A DNA stretch of 64,000 nucleotides from Lepidodermella squamata (GCA_047495785.1 JBLDXI010000009.1:2604001-2668000), one strand, 5' to 3'; shown: positions 1 through 11,551, numbered from the stretch's first letter. Program-made: numbers and translations. Notes: generated by a model not told the origin, from the letters alone.

Positions 1-558
1 GTTGCATGAACATTTTTCATTATTGGTTGATGTCGGAAATCGTTGATTTTGAAAATCGATAACAAAATCGATAAAACTTAATTTCAACTGAAAAATTTAC
101 CGATCTTGGCGAAAAATATGGAGATCCTAAAAGAAATTACAGCAATGGCAATACAAAATGAGGTTCCAGGCTTGGAAATCCCATTTCCATAGTTTGGGGA
201 AACTCAGCGCTGAAACCCGAAATTCAGATTATTCGACTATTTCATGTCCTCGGTTTTGAGGGCAAAGATTCGGTTTCGAAATAAAAAATAGGTAACTCGA
301 AATTTTATGATGAATTCAAAATTTCAAAATTTCAATTAAAATTTCAAAATAATAATAATTCATAATAAACTCATGCTAAAATCCTGCGTTCGAGGTATAT
401 AAGCATCCCTTCGAACCAAGCTTCATTGTAATTTCTTGGAAAAATTCGGGAAATTGCTACTGGGCATATTTTGATTTTGAGCCCAATTTAGTCCCGCTCT
501 TTTGCTAATTTCAGCATTATAAGTATTCTGCTGATTAATCAGAATAGAGAAATCACAC
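1..558 (-). other. Probable TRPM intron/flank, no exon seen
   Basis: AT-rich DNA downstream of the TRPM exon that ends at 559. A GT donor (GTGTGA on the minus strand) starts at 558, so this stretch is most simply the beginning of the next intron of that gene. I see no open frame resembling the following TRPM segment. A TATATAAG string near 396 lies on the plus strand, with no plus-strand gene after it. Confidence 0.4.
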
Positions 559-1362
559 CTGCATGGCCATGGTGAGCACATCAGCCGCTCGTCCACTATC
601 CGCTATAACGACAATCGGTTTCGCATCAGTCAGCAGGTAGTCGACAGCTAAACGAATGCAGTGAGCTCCACCCTCGACGAAAATTGAAATCAAAGGCGCC
701 GTATGCGGCTCGGCTGTATCGCTCGAAATTTCACTTTCGAACTCCTGACGCCATTTAACCTCCTGGCCATACTTGCCCATTGTCCCGTCATCGACTAGCA
801 GGAAAATTGAATGGTTCGGGTTGAGGACATTCGCCCCGCTGGCTGTTGTAGGCGGGTAGTACTGGACGTCGGCATTTCGACCAGCGAGCCGGTGTCGCCC
901 GGCAATCACACCCCACGGCGCGATTCCAATTACTACAGCCCTATTACGACGTAGCACCCCGGCTGTCAAAGCATCGCCGACTTGCTTAGCAACTCCGATA
1001 TTAAGGCCGCTAGTGATAATCCAGCAACCCGGAACGGCAGCCATACGTTGAAGGGAGCGGCGAAACGCTCGTTTAACCCGCGGTGGCAGGTCGAAATTGT
1101 TCATTCCGCCCTGAATTGAAATGACGAGTTTAGGCGGATCGGCGCCCCAATGTTCGGTGAGCAGCCGCACGACATCGGATGGCTTGGTCGCAGGGTTCAT
1201 TCGAAGGTATTGCGCGTGGACCCCGGTTCCGAACTCGACGGAGCCGTAGCAGTCGGTTGGGAAGGCTACGGTGTGTTTGCGCCACGACCACGTGCCGACC
1301 GGCCACGCTGAAGCCGGGTCGTGGGCTGATCTGTCGCGACCGCAACCGCACCTGCAACGCAT
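559..1362 (-). CDS. TRPM-family cation channel, N-terminal domain exon (partial)
   Basis: A single long exon encodes the cytosolic N-terminal SLOG/LSDAT-type domain typical of TRPM channels (the family of C. elegans gon-2, gtl-1 and gtl-2). Seen directly: a Cys-rich start (CGCGRDRSAH), then PTDCYGSVEF, AQYLRM, the glycine-rich LVISIQGGMNNF, GCWIITSGLNIGVAKQVGDAL, IGIAPWGVIAGR, DDGTMGKYG, and IFVEGGAHCIRLAVDYL near the end. The exon stops at a clear donor after 559, so the transmembrane part lies to the left, outside the window. The upstream boundary is less certain. The ATG at 1362 begins MRCRCGCG, but a TTGCAG acceptor directly before CGCGRDRS would make this an internal exon, with the true start further right. 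No frame break is visible. Full-length TRPM proteins usually exceed 1,000 residues, so this is a fragment of the gene. Confidence 0.9.
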
Positions 1363-2292
1363 TTTTTATTGGTTCGAAAAATCCAAAGAATTATAAGATT
1401 ACATTTCATTATTGTAGGGATCGCCGAAAAACTGCATGCACTCGCATTTTTGAAAAGTCTCTTCAATCCAGGCTGAAGTGTTTAACAGCTGTTTTATGGG
1501 AATGTATAATAGCAATAAAATTCTGGAAAAATCGCGTTTACAGCCGAACTATTGACAATGACTGTTGACCGCCGCATTGCATCAAGTGAATATCGCAGCT
1601 ATAGGCTCTTCGAAATCTGGAACATTTAAAACAAACGTAAGAATTAGTAGACCATCAATACTATGGAACTAGAGCAATTGAGCTCTTATCATTTACTAGC
1701 AATTTTTTATCTCACTATAATATTCTTCAGTATAAGGCGCAGTGCATTTATACCAGGCGTGATAATAACTCATTTGTTTCACGTGAAAAGTCCGCTTTCA
1801 CCGTAAATTAGGCGTATCCGTCTTATGATACTTATAAACTTATAAGAATGGAACAAAGATTGTAAATATTTTGCATTTACATTCTAGGACACAGTAGCAG
1901 CGTGTTTCAACTGACAAATCAATCGAATACTTCTGGGTCGAAAAATTTGGCCGTTAACATTGAAAAAGTGGGGCAAAGTTTCTGTATTTTCCAGCAAATC
2001 GCAAAACAAGTGTTGACTTGAAGAAGGGCGATTCTTGGATTCCCAGAAGTTTTTTTTGAGAATTTCAAATTTCAAGTTTCAAACCTCTAGGAGGTTCCCG
2101 TCTTCCTTAATAGCCGAAGAACCCAAAATTTCGCTGAAAGGTCCTATATCTATTCAGGTTGGTGTTGAGACCAGCTTGATTCCGTCGCAATTTGTGAATA
2201 TCCAGCGAATTTCCTCACCTCAGATTACCCCATAAATGTCAACTGCAATAAAGAAAATGAAATCAGAATTTATTTAATGAAATTTAATTTCG
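1363..2292. other. Intergenic, no gene recognised
   Basis: AT-rich sequence between the TRPM exon and the retrotransposon. It holds only short unconvincing ORFs (for example about 63 codons on the minus strand at 1884-2075). A first TRPM exon could be here, but I could not identify one. Confidence 0.4.
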
Positions 2293-3112
2293 ATGAAATC
2301 AAGGTTCCAGACTTGTTTTCGAGTTTTCTCTCCTCTAGGTGGAAATATGCTTTTTAAATGCACTAATTATAAAGACCTTGGCTTGTTAGTCGATGAGAAC
2401 CTATCTTTCAAGTACCATTGTAATACTGTAATTGACAAAGCCTATCACCGAACTAATGTTATTCTGAGAGCCTTTAAAGGCCAAGATCCTATGACGTTAA
2501 AATGGGCTTATTGTGTCTATGTGCGTCCTCTTTTAGAATATGCGATTAGTGTGTGGTCGCCAGCCCAAATTGGTGATCTCCGCTCGATCGAAAATGTCCA
2601 GAAATATTTTACACGACGTGCCTTAGGCTACTCCGATCTTGATACTAATCGTCCTAATTACGAAGCAAGGCTAAAAATGCTAAACATGCAGTCACTAGAA
2701 ATCCGACGCCTTCAAATAGACCTTTGTTATGTGTTTAAAATAATGAATGGATCAATTAATACCAGCCTGATAAATAATATAATTATGAAGTCTTCTATTA
2801 CCCGAGGTCACCCATTTCGTTTCGATGTTGCTCATCCTGATGGTTCTTTTAAATATGCTACTTCTGTTCCCTTTCATAATTTTTTCCTTAATAGAATTGT
2901 GAATGTTTGGAATGACTTACCTCATGACGTTTTTGCAATTGACAAAACGCTTCCCCTTAATGTACAGAATGAGTTATTCAGAAAAAATCTTATGTCTAAA
3001 GATTTAACGCGATTCCTTCAACATAAATTGTACTAGGGCCGAAGTAAGTGGTCTGCTGACCCTTTCTGTCCTCAAACTTGATTTTGAAAATAAAATTATT
3101 ATTATTATTAAA
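2293..3112 (+). mobile_element. 5'-truncated non-LTR retrotransposon (LINE), RT C-terminal part
   Basis: An open frame at 2293-3036 matches the region C-terminal to the reverse-transcriptase palm of jockey/CR1-like non-LTR elements. Diagnostic stretches are DLGLLVDENLSFKYHC, then CVYVRPLLEYAISVWSP, RSIENVQKYFTRRAL and the conserved end NRIVNVWNDLP. The catalytic FADD region and endonuclease are absent, so this is a 5'-truncated copy, the usual product of incomplete target-primed reverse transcription. After the stop there is a short 3' UTR with AATAAAA, and it ends in a tandem ATT tract (about 3096-3110), a common LINE 3' terminus. The remaining frame has no stop codons, so the insertion may be fairly young. 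It could not move on its own. Confidence 0.85.
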
Positions 3113-3251
3113 TTGTAATCGATGATTATGTCCCATATGACGCGGGGAATTTGGCTGGCTAGGCCACTTTTCTATCGAAATTTCAGGAAAATTCACTGTT
3201 TTTCAAAATCAATACTGGAAACTCGATATTGATCCTAAAAACTGAACCATA

Positions 3252-3958
3252 CCGTAGTGTGGGGTTACTTGGCCGGAAAAGCAGTTTTCGGCGTCTCAAA
3301 ACAAGCTTTTATCGTAAACCCCTCGCAAATTTAATATGAGCAGATTCCTCGTTTGATGATCTAGCGATAGCCGCAAACCCCGTCAAAAACCGATACACCT
3401 GGTCGGTTTTATCAGGGTTTGAAGCATCGGGTCCAAGTGGGGCAACTTGGCCGGAGCGCGGGGTAACTTGGCCGCATGGCTATTTCACTTGGCGATGAAC
3501 CATCTGGCCGAAACTAGGGCGATGATTCATCAAGCCCTCTCAAGTCTGGGCCAAATTATAGTGCGCATTTCGCACGTTAAAAATCGGCCAAGTTACCCCA
3601 CAAACTTCAAGTGCTCACTGCTCGTGTTTCCGCCAACAGATTTTCAAGTTTGAGGTGTATTTTGAAAGATCTCAACGAGAGGATTCCGAATCTGAAAACA
3701 GCGTCGTCTGAAACTTCCTCAATGCCGAGATTTTCAATGCCAAAGTTTCAACGATCAAAATCGGTCAGTTATTATCGATTATCGATTTTGAATCGTCAAC
3801 AAATTAAAAATTCGGAAAAGTGCACAATGTAGCCCAAGTGCCATAGATCGACTCAATGGAAAAAAACGCGGAGAAAAGATTTGATTTAGCTGTGATATCG
3901 ATGGTGAATCGACTTTTCCGGCCAAATTACCTCCCGGTCAAGTTACCCCACACTACGG
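3252..3958. mobile_element. TIR element (mariner/pogo-like MITE), 707 bp
   Basis: The left end CCGTAGTGTGGGGTTACTTG (3252 onward) is the reverse complement of the right end (up to 3958), with about 23 of 25 terminal positions matching. TA dinucleotides flank both sides (3250-3251 and 3959-3960), the target duplication expected of the Tc1/mariner superfamily. Further copies of the GGGGYAACTTGGCCG motif lie inside at 3438-3453 and 3459-3474, and inverted at 3585-3600. No transposase frame is present, so it is a non-autonomous element. Confidence 0.8.
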
Positions 3959-4305
3959 TAACTCTTGAAAGATTTAATTCAATATTTCAATCGTTATAAA
4001 AGTTTTCAATAACGCGAACTTCTCAAACTCAAATTGTAGGAATTAGTAGCAATTTACATAAGTTATACGAGTGTCTCCAGTATTAAGGCTAGAGCAGTTT
4101 ATTCAGAATTTTACCGCATCCGCTCATCGCAAGAGCTGGCAGCCATCAGCCAACCGAAATAACGTGTTAGCATTCACTGAACCTTAACCACAGCTGGTTA
4201 AATGCGACATTGCAGGTAAACCAGCGACCATGACTGATCAAACAAAACGGAAAAGTGTCGCGCATGAAACGAAGCGTTTAACATGCATGTGATGCCTCGT
4301 CTGGG

Positions 4306-4315
4306 TATAAAAAAA
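4306..4315 (+). promoter_or_regulatory. TATA box of the carboxylesterase gene
   Basis: TATAAAAAAA lies 48-57 bp before the start codon at 4363, which would place transcription initiation about 25-30 bp downstream in the CTTCATTT region. It is the only strong core promoter signal upstream of this gene. Confidence 0.6.
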
Positions 4316-4362
4316 CCCTTGATTTTTCGCCGTGTTCTTCATTTAATTTTGTCTTGATTACC

Positions 4363-6584
4363 ATGAAACAGTCTATCTTAGTTGTTTTGTTATTGGGCTT
4401 TGCTGCTAACTGCAGTCTGGCGCAAGATGACGAACCAGCAATCGACACTTCAGCAATCGTTTATTCACCAGTAATTAAAACCGCCACTGGCCAGCTTCGT
4501 GGCAAACTCGTCAAAGCCTTATCTGCTGAATATGAGGACGTTTACCTGTTTTCAGCTGTTCCATTGTAAGTTGGGATTATAATTTTGAAGTATAATTTCC
4601 AACTTTTCCCAGCGCCGAACCACCCGTTGGCGATCTTCGCTTCAAGATGCCTATGCCTAAGACGCCATGGACTGGTGTTTACGACGCAACTGTTGTCCCT
4701 AACATGTGCTGGCAGACCATCGAAAAAGCCGAAGTAAATTTCAATATTTCCGAAAATTAATACAATTAAATTGATTAATTAAGGCCCCAAGAAACGAAGA
4801 CTGCCTGTACTTGAACATTTGGGTTCCGAAGCGTATCGTCGACGCCGTTGCGGCTGGTTCCAAGCCGGCACCTCTTGCCACGTTCTTCTGGATCCACGGT
4901 GGCGCCTATCAAAAAGGTTCCATCACCCACTCAGCCTGGAGCGGTCTTCACCTAGCGGCGACTCAAAACGTCATTGTTGTAAGCACCCAGTACCGCCTGG
5001 GCGGTTTCGGATTCCTCTACATGGGCAATGACGAGGCGCCGGGCAATATGGGCCTGTGGGACCAGCGTGAAGCTTTAAGGTGGTTGAACGAAAATATCGC
5101 CGCTTTCGGTGGCGAGAAATCGCGAATTACGATCGATGGCCAGAGTGCTGGGGCCTCGGCTTCGGCCTTCCACGTTGTGTCACCCTACAGCCGCGACCTG
5201 TTCACCCAGGCGGTGGTTCAAAGCGGCAGTTCGTTCAGCTCTCGCTCGTTTATCATGCCGCAAATGGCCCTTCAAACCGCTGATTTGATCATCAACAGCG
5301 TTGGCCGCTCGGCGAAATCGAGAAACTTCACGCAATGCATCAAGGTCAGCGCCCTGTCGCCACTCGATGTCAAAATGGCGTGTTTGAGGTCGTTGAGCTC
5401 CGATGACTACCAACGCTTCTCGCAGGGAGCTGCTCCGGATCGGGACGAATTCGACGGTTTTGGCCGTACCCCGTTTGTGCCTGTTATCGATGGCGTCTTC
5501 TTGCCAGAGAATCCTATTGATATGAATTTGAAGGGAAATTTCAAGAAGATGCCGTTGTTGCATGGTGGCAATGCTGACGAAGGATCTTACTACTTGAACG
5601 GAACTCAAATCGTTAGTTCGAAGCTAGTTAAAATTAAGTTGAAAACATTTTTTATTTTAAAATTTGAATTTTTTTATTCATTTCAATTTGAATTTTTTTT
5701 ACAGGCTCTGAATCTGCTGCCCACCGCTCTCGAGCCTAACAAGTCCACGGCCTGGTTTACTAGGGACACTTTCGATCAATTCGTGAACACCCTGTTCGCC
5801 TCTGATGTTCACATCAACGTCACCTATAGCCAGGAAGCTCTTGATGCCATTGAACATTTCTACTGGAACCAGAACCCTAACGAGGACATTGTTCAGAAAA
5901 TTGTTCGCATGGCCAGTGACTACACAATTCATTGCCCTACGACCAACCATGTCGATGTCCACGCTGCAACCGAGTTTCCGGTTAGTAATTTCATAAAAAT
6001 AAGTTTTCAATTTTTTTTTATAATTATATATTAGGTCTACCGCTATTACTTCGCCCAGCGACCTGTGAAGGTGTGAATTTTCACCGTTAGAATTTTTAAT
6101 TTCAATTTTTGTCGGTATTTCAGTCAGCGAATCCTACTTGGTGGGGCTGCACTCATGCTGATGAGATTCGCTTCATGTTTGGTTTCGCGATCGATCCGGC
6201 TATCAAGCGTTACACTAAAGACGAGAGGAACCTCAGCCGTCGCATGATGACCTACTGGATGAACTTTGTCAAATTCGGGTAACAACTTCCCTCTTCAAGT
6301 GATTTTATGAAAGAAATTTGATAAAATAGCGATCCCAATAAGATGGACGCCAGCGATAAGAGGACTCGTCTGCCTCTGCCCAACTGGCCTAGGTACACTG
6401 TTCAGGAAAAGGCGCAACTCAAGCTGATCAATGACGGAGCTGTACAGCAGGTTCTGGTTAACATTAAGGAGGCTGAGTGCAAGGTATGAAACATTTCGAT
6501 GCTAATTTTGAAGGTTTTATCTACATTTTTTCGCAGTTCTGGAATGATTTCATGAACAAGTATTCCAAGCCGAACGTCTTCTGA
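4363..6584 (+). CDS. Secreted carboxylesterase / cholinesterase-like hydrolase
   Basis: Type-B carboxylesterase of the alpha/beta-hydrolase fold. Eight exons fit in phase (4363-4565, 4613-4733, 4784-5611, 5705-5980, 6035-6070, 6124-6278, 6330-6483, 6537-6584), giving 606 residues. The ATG at 4363 opens a signal peptide (MKQSILVVLLLGFAANCSLA), so the enzyme should enter the secretory pathway. Family motifs: EDCLYLNIWVP, oxyanion-hole HGGAY, APGNMGLWDQREALRWL, nucleophile Ser in GQSAGA, acidic residue in GGNADEGSYYL, and catalytic His in CTHADEIRFMFG. The triad is therefore complete. The motif around the serine is GQSAG where GESAG is usual. The C-terminus ends CKFWNDF, as in the family, with no visible GPI or tetramerisation tail. 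The substrate is unknown; xenobiotic ester or choline ester hydrolysis are family possibilities. A TATA box and an AATAAA signal flank the gene. Confidence 0.92.
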
Positions 6585-6714
6585 ACAACAAAGGTAGCAG
6601 ATTTCCCGATTCTCTACAATTATATTATTTCCAAAATTACCGATAAAATGACTAATTTGGGTGAAGGACGGTGAAAATATTATTTCTATTACTATATTTC
6701 TTGAAAAATGATTA

Positions 6715-6720
6715 AATAAA
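6715..6720 (+). terminator. Polyadenylation signal AATAAA of the carboxylesterase
   Basis: AATAAA lies 131 bp after the stop codon and is followed by a GT-rich stretch (GGTTTTGGGTT), the usual arrangement for 3' end formation. Confidence 0.6.
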
Positions 6721-6851
6721 AGCATTCTTTGGTTTTGGGTTATTTAATTGGGTCGGTATACTTATACTTCAGTAAGTACGCTTTTCCGACTAATCGTACT
6801 TATAAGGGATTCAGGCAGCGGATAATTGAATAATATGTGCGAAAAATAGTC

Positions 6852-7075
6852 TACGTTTGAAGCTGAGTAAGGCTCATACTTCACCTGGTTGGAAAAAACA
6901 GTTCCAGAGGAAGAATTTTTAGGTGATAAAGTAAGTGGAACCTTTCAAAAAGGTCAGGAAGCTCAAGATTCAATTGTAATGATAAAATCAAACAAAAATT
7001 GTTGACAGCAAATAAAATTAGGCCAGATCGTTTTCCAACCAGGTGAAGTATGAGCCTTAATCAGTTTCAAACGTA
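6852..7075. mobile_element. Short TIR element (MITE), about 220 bp
   Basis: The stretch TACGTTTGAAGCTGAGTAAG at 6852 and onward to about 6896 returns as its reverse complement at 7030-7075, about 45 bp per arm with few mismatches. If TA is the target duplication (6852-6853 and 7074-7075), the element itself is about 220 bp. No coding capacity. Confidence 0.75.
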
Positions 7076-7376
7076 AAATATGTTAGGCTGAAATTTATCA
7101 GCCGAAAATCCTTTTAAGTAAGAATATCCACTTCGTATTTAATTTCTTTTCAGTGCATTTTTCGAGAAATGGTCGCCAGATTTTTGAATGAAGCACGCGA
7201 CTTCGTTCGCGCGCGATCAAAAATGGCCTGGCGCGAATTTCAAATTGAGCAAATCTTCATTTTTCAAATTTTCACTACTATCGTACAGTACTCGAAACAT
7301 TCACACAGTTGTTCTCAATTTCTTAAAGTATTTACTTTTGTTTCCACATTTTTTACCCTTGTTTTCCCGCCATCGA

Positions 7377-10300
7377 ATGCAAATTAAAAAGCTGGCTGAC
7401 AAGAACAACGCGACCGCACCTGCCGAAACGAATGCGAAAAATAAAAAGTAAAATTTTCGAAGGTTTTTCAAAATTTAGGTATCAATATTTTTTAGACCTA
7501 CAAAAAATGACCCAGCTCCAGCAGCGCTTCAACTTCCGACTTTGACCAGGGTAAAAACTGACCAACCGAAAACTGAAGCCACCCAGCAGAAGGTACAACA
7601 AGGCCAAAAGCTAGATGTTTCAGGAATCGTCACTCGCAGCCGAACCCCGGTTGGCTATGCGTACCAGGTTCTCGTCGACAAGTTGCGGAGCAAACGCAAC
7701 AAAATTACGCAACGCACTCACAAACGCCCGTCGCCGCAGTTAATTGCTTTGACCACAGCCGCGAAAGCCATCCGCGCAGCTCGAGCGGCTAGCAATGAGG
7801 AAGTCGCCCAGCCGAAAATGACATCGACGCCTTCAGCTAACCGCAACCTCCTCGGTCCGTACCCTACCGATACTACGGTCGATATCATGAAGGGCAAAAA
7901 GGTCATGGTCACGCGTAGCGCTGCGAAGCGTCGCGAGTTGGAACTCGTAGCCGGGTGTACGCCTATCGAGCGAAGTTCGACCTTTCAACCGACTTTACTC
8001 GGCGAGCAGCCGACACCAGCTATTACCAACGACCCAGCGTCGCCTCGTAGACGGCGCCATTTGGATGTTCAGAGGGACCTGAAGCTAACTGCTGGTGCTA
8101 TGGCCAACAACAACGTGGTTGAGGTACCTGCTCCGAAGATTTTGCGGGTCAGTGCCGCTGATCGGGATAACAAGCCAGCGAGTGAGAGGAAGGAGGCTGG
8201 TGCTAAGCCGCGCGTTGTTCCTGAAATTGTTATCGCTGATGCTGAGGTGCATCATTTGCCGACTGAAGCTGGTCGCTGGAGCCCGACCCCGTCGCATCGC
8301 CATCGTCGCTTCCAGCCGGAGACTGAACAACGGCAAACTGGCTCGAAAGCGAAGCAAAACCCACGTGTTACCTTTGAAGAGGTTTTTGATTTTTCAAGTT
8401 TTAATTCGACTTTCAATTAATTAGTTCATTTATCTGCTTTTTCAAGTTCCCATACTCAAATGGTATTTAAAAACTTTATTTTCGGAGTTTAGGGTTATAG
8501 AGGGCTAAATTTTCAGAAAATACAGTTTTTCGCATGTTTGATTCTCTATTTTCCCCTATTTTGGCGGTCGGTTTATAAACTAAGCCTAAATGTTTGCAGA
8601 TCCGAAATCGATCCCAAGTAGGTATCGATTTTACAAATCAGTGATTTTTTCAATATAAACAATATTGAGCATAGTGTTGGGAATTGTTCTAGAGAAGGTT
8701 GAAATCGCGACAAAATTAGACAATTTAGTGATAGACTGCTGGAATCTCAGTTTTTGTGGTGGAAATATTTAAATAATTCCACGTTTTATTTCGACAGCCT
8801 CCGAACAAGCGACTTAACCCGAACCACGAACAAATAATGGAATATGCCCAACTTCAGCAGGAAGTCGAAGGTCTAAGAGCTCGTTTGGTTGAACGTGAAA
8901 AAGAGGTAAGAATTACCCAGTCTTTCGTTATTCTGAAAATGTTTTGTCTCCCTTTTACCAGATCCAAGTTTAATACATTTAAAAATTCATAGATCCTAAA
9001 ACTATTTATTGGAGTTTTCGAGGATTTTAAAATTTATAGTATTTTTAACAGAATATATTTTAGCGGAACCAAATCTCCATATTGCGGAACCTAATTTTCG
9101 ATAATCATTTTCGAATATTTCTACAAAATTAAGGCAAAATGTTAATTCTGTTGCGAAGAATGCGTCATATACAAATTTTTACGCTGAATTTAAAGATGAT
9201 TTATCTTGAATTATGCTGATTAATTATGACATCCTAGGAAGTTTCGAAAAGTGGTTTCAGGCCCATTGAAAATTCCAAAATTAGGTTCCGCAACTTTGGC
9301 AACTAACAGGCAAATTTGGTTCCGCTAAAAGTAAGACCCCATTTTTGATATCGGAATTGGAAAATCCCCTCCCCTCCCCTCTTTTTCGTAATATTTGAAA
9401 ATATCACAAGAATCGGGCAATCCTCTGGCAAAATTCTGGACTCTGGTGTGAAATTTTCTCAATCTAACTCCTTGAACTGCTTGAAATTTTCAAATCTTTA
9501 TACTGCAGAAATTTTCCTTAATATTGAGGATATCTGAACCGTCATCTTAGCGTTTTAGTACTGGTCATTTTATTTGCTCAGCACATCGATCGGTCAGTTG
9601 AATAAAATCGTTGGCTCCAGACAAATCTTTTCAACAAACACCGAGTAGGAATATTATAGCTCGTCCAAATCGGGAGCACCAAGAATGCATACTATTGCGA
9701 TATTCTTTAAACATTTTATGTGATTTCGAACGATTTTTTTCCCTTAAAAGCAATGGCTAATTATCTGTAAATGCTTTAATCTTCTTTCAAAGATTCAAAA
9801 ACTGAGAGCGACCCACGAGGCTGAAATCACCGACTACGTCGACGAGGTAAGACGACCATTTTTTTCGTGTTTATTTCGGAAAAACACTAAAATCAATATT
9901 AAACCATTGATTCAGTGATTTTAGTCGCGTTAGAAGAGTGCTTGGCACCAGCAACTTGCGTAAGCCCGCCATTGAAATGCCCTCTTGAGTGTAACCACGT
10001 GAGGGCCCTTATCGGCAGTTAGTTGCCGTGTGCGATCGCAAAAATCAGCTCCGACTTGGTATAATTAGCTTAGACTTACTCTCGAGAATTACCGGAAAAA
10101 TTGCATAGCTGCGCAGTTGCGATCGACAAGTTGTTGCCTGACTTGCCATTATAATAAGCGCTAAATAATTAATAATATTTTGTCTCGAAATTGTTGCATA
10201 CCCCTGAGAAGAAAAGTGTGGGTAAAAGAAAACCTAGCCAAATTATTAATTTTAGGTCAATTCAATCAACATATTATTATTTTGATCGCGAATTTTTACA

Positions 10301-11551
10301 CGCAATTCGAGTGTAGCTCGTATTTTTAAAAGCCGCACCACAATATCTCCCGGCGTTTCATGTTTTTACGAAATTCAAAAGCCAACGAATCAATGCGGTC
10401 TCATTCGGGCTCGTTTACCATGGACCGCGGCAGCAACGAAATGCTAGCCATGGCTCTTACTAAAAGTGCCAAAAATGGCCATACGGATAATAACCATTCG
10501 CTTGGCAAGGCCGGCAGGTAATTTGTTAAATTATCAAAATTAAAAAAAAACGACGTGTTCTTTCATACATGTTTATGTATAAAATGTTAACCTTTAATAC
10601 ATATTTTCATAAATAAAATTCTGATCTATAGCAAAACGACGATCAATGGTTCGGGTTAGGGGTTAGGGTTAAAGCTTGGTTAGGGCTTGGTTAGGGTTAG
10701 GCTTAGGGTTCAGCTTGAAAACGGTTTCTGGGTTCTAGATCCCAAAAAAGCAAACTTTGCCAAAACCCCAAACTCAACCTTAACCTACTGTACGTTTTCA
10801 ACCGAAAAAACTTGGTTAGGGTTAGGGTTAGGGTTAGGGTTAGGGTTAGGGTTAGGGTTAGGGTTAGGGTTAGGGTTAGGGTTAGGGTTAGGGTTGGGGA
10901 TTGGGATAGGGATAGGGTTCAGCTTGAGAACGGTTTCTGGGTTCTAAGGCCCGAAAACCAACTGAGAATTCGAAGCCCTATGCCGTTATTTTTAAGTCAA
11001 GAATTGGTCATTTACCAGTCCTTTATGATTCCAGCTTAAATTTTATGAAATAATATGTATGAAAGGTTGAAAAATTTATACATAATCATGTATGAAAGTG
11101 TGCGTTTTTAACAAAAATTACGGTGTAAGAAGAAATAAGTATAAATTACTGGTGGGGAATTCAGCGGAGCGCGCGATCATCATCATCTCGATTATCACTT
11201 ATGCTTTTGTTATTATTTCTACTCACCCTGCTTTTCTTTCCTATATATGTTTGTTTTTTCCCCAGCTTTTATTGTTGTCTGTACATTATAATTACTGCAC
11301 AGATTGCCGAGTTGAATCGCATTATCGCGCAGAAAAATGCGGAACTGGCGGCGTTTGCCGATGCGGCCGTGAGCCGTAAAACCGCGGCTGCGACTAATAC
11401 CTCGATGCACATCACAAAAGAAAAAACAGCAGCAGCAGCAGCGGCGGCGGAACAAGCACCTGCAGCGGTTGTTAACCACTACGCTTGCAAGTACAAGTAT
11501 AAGAACAAGTTTTACGTAGCAAAGATGGCATCCTCGTCTAAGCGATCGTGA
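7377..11551 (+). CDS. Basic coiled-coil protein, function unknown
   Basis: Not recognised as a named family. Five exons join in phase (7377-7447, 7496-8381, 8798-8905, 9793-9846, 11303-11551), giving 455 residues. Residues 1-320 are low-complexity and very basic, with repeated Arg/Lys/Ser-Pro stretches (VTRSRTPVGYAYQVL, SPRRRRHLDV), suggesting a nucleic-acid or cytoskeletal partner. Exons 3-5 form a heptad-rich coiled coil (QLQQEVEGLRARLVEREKE, IQKLRATHEAEITDYVDE, IAELNRIIAQKNAELAAF), interrupted only by introns. The tail has a poly-Ala stretch and ends YKYKNKFYVAKMASSSKRS. The last intron is about 1.45 kb and carries a telomere-like repeat and a separate candidate exon (10360-10517). The exon 2 donor (GAG followed by GTTTTTG) is weak, so that junction is the least certain. 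Confidence 0.7.
9058..9330. mobile_element. MITE of a dispersed family, copy 1 (273 bp)
   Basis: Ends TTTTAGCGGAACCAAAT (9058) and its reverse complement (9314-9330) are perfect 17-bp inverted repeats. A nested second pair (TTGCGGAACCTAAT and its reverse complement near 9282) lies inside. Internal sequence is shared with copies near 25.1 and 27.0 kb. It sits in an intron of the coiled-coil gene. Confidence 0.75.
10360..10517 (+). CDS. Candidate alternative first exon (orphan)
   Basis: An ATG at 10360 opens 52 codons (starting MFLRNSKANESMRSHSGS) that run into a GTAATTTG donor at 10518 in phase 2. Composition is coding-like, unlike the surrounding AT-rich intron. The phase does not fit exon 11303 of the coiled-coil gene (a stop follows at once), and I found no acceptor exon. 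It may be an alternative first exon of this or the downstream pseudokinase gene, or chance. Confidence 0.3.
10650..10957 (+). repeat. Interstitial telomere-like repeat, (TTAGGG)13, with flanking duplication
   Basis: Thirteen uninterrupted TTAGGG units occupy 10816-10893. Degenerate TTAGGG-like units precede (10650-10708) and follow them. A roughly 40-bp sequence (GGTTCAGCTTGAAAACGG and onward) occurs at 10708-10747 and again at 10917-10957, so the tract sits inside a local direct duplication. It is within an intron. Confidence 0.9.

Noticed and set aside
5180-5608. 142-codon minus-strand ORF
   Set aside because: Antisense shadow of the carboxylesterase catalytic exon.
10816-10893. A real chromosome end
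   Set aside because: Exons of one gene lie on both sides, so the tract is interstitial.
10687-11039. Plus-strand ORFs of alternating Gly-Leu or Val-Arg dipeptides
   Set aside because: Direct translation of the TTAGGG tract; a repeat artefact, not a protein.
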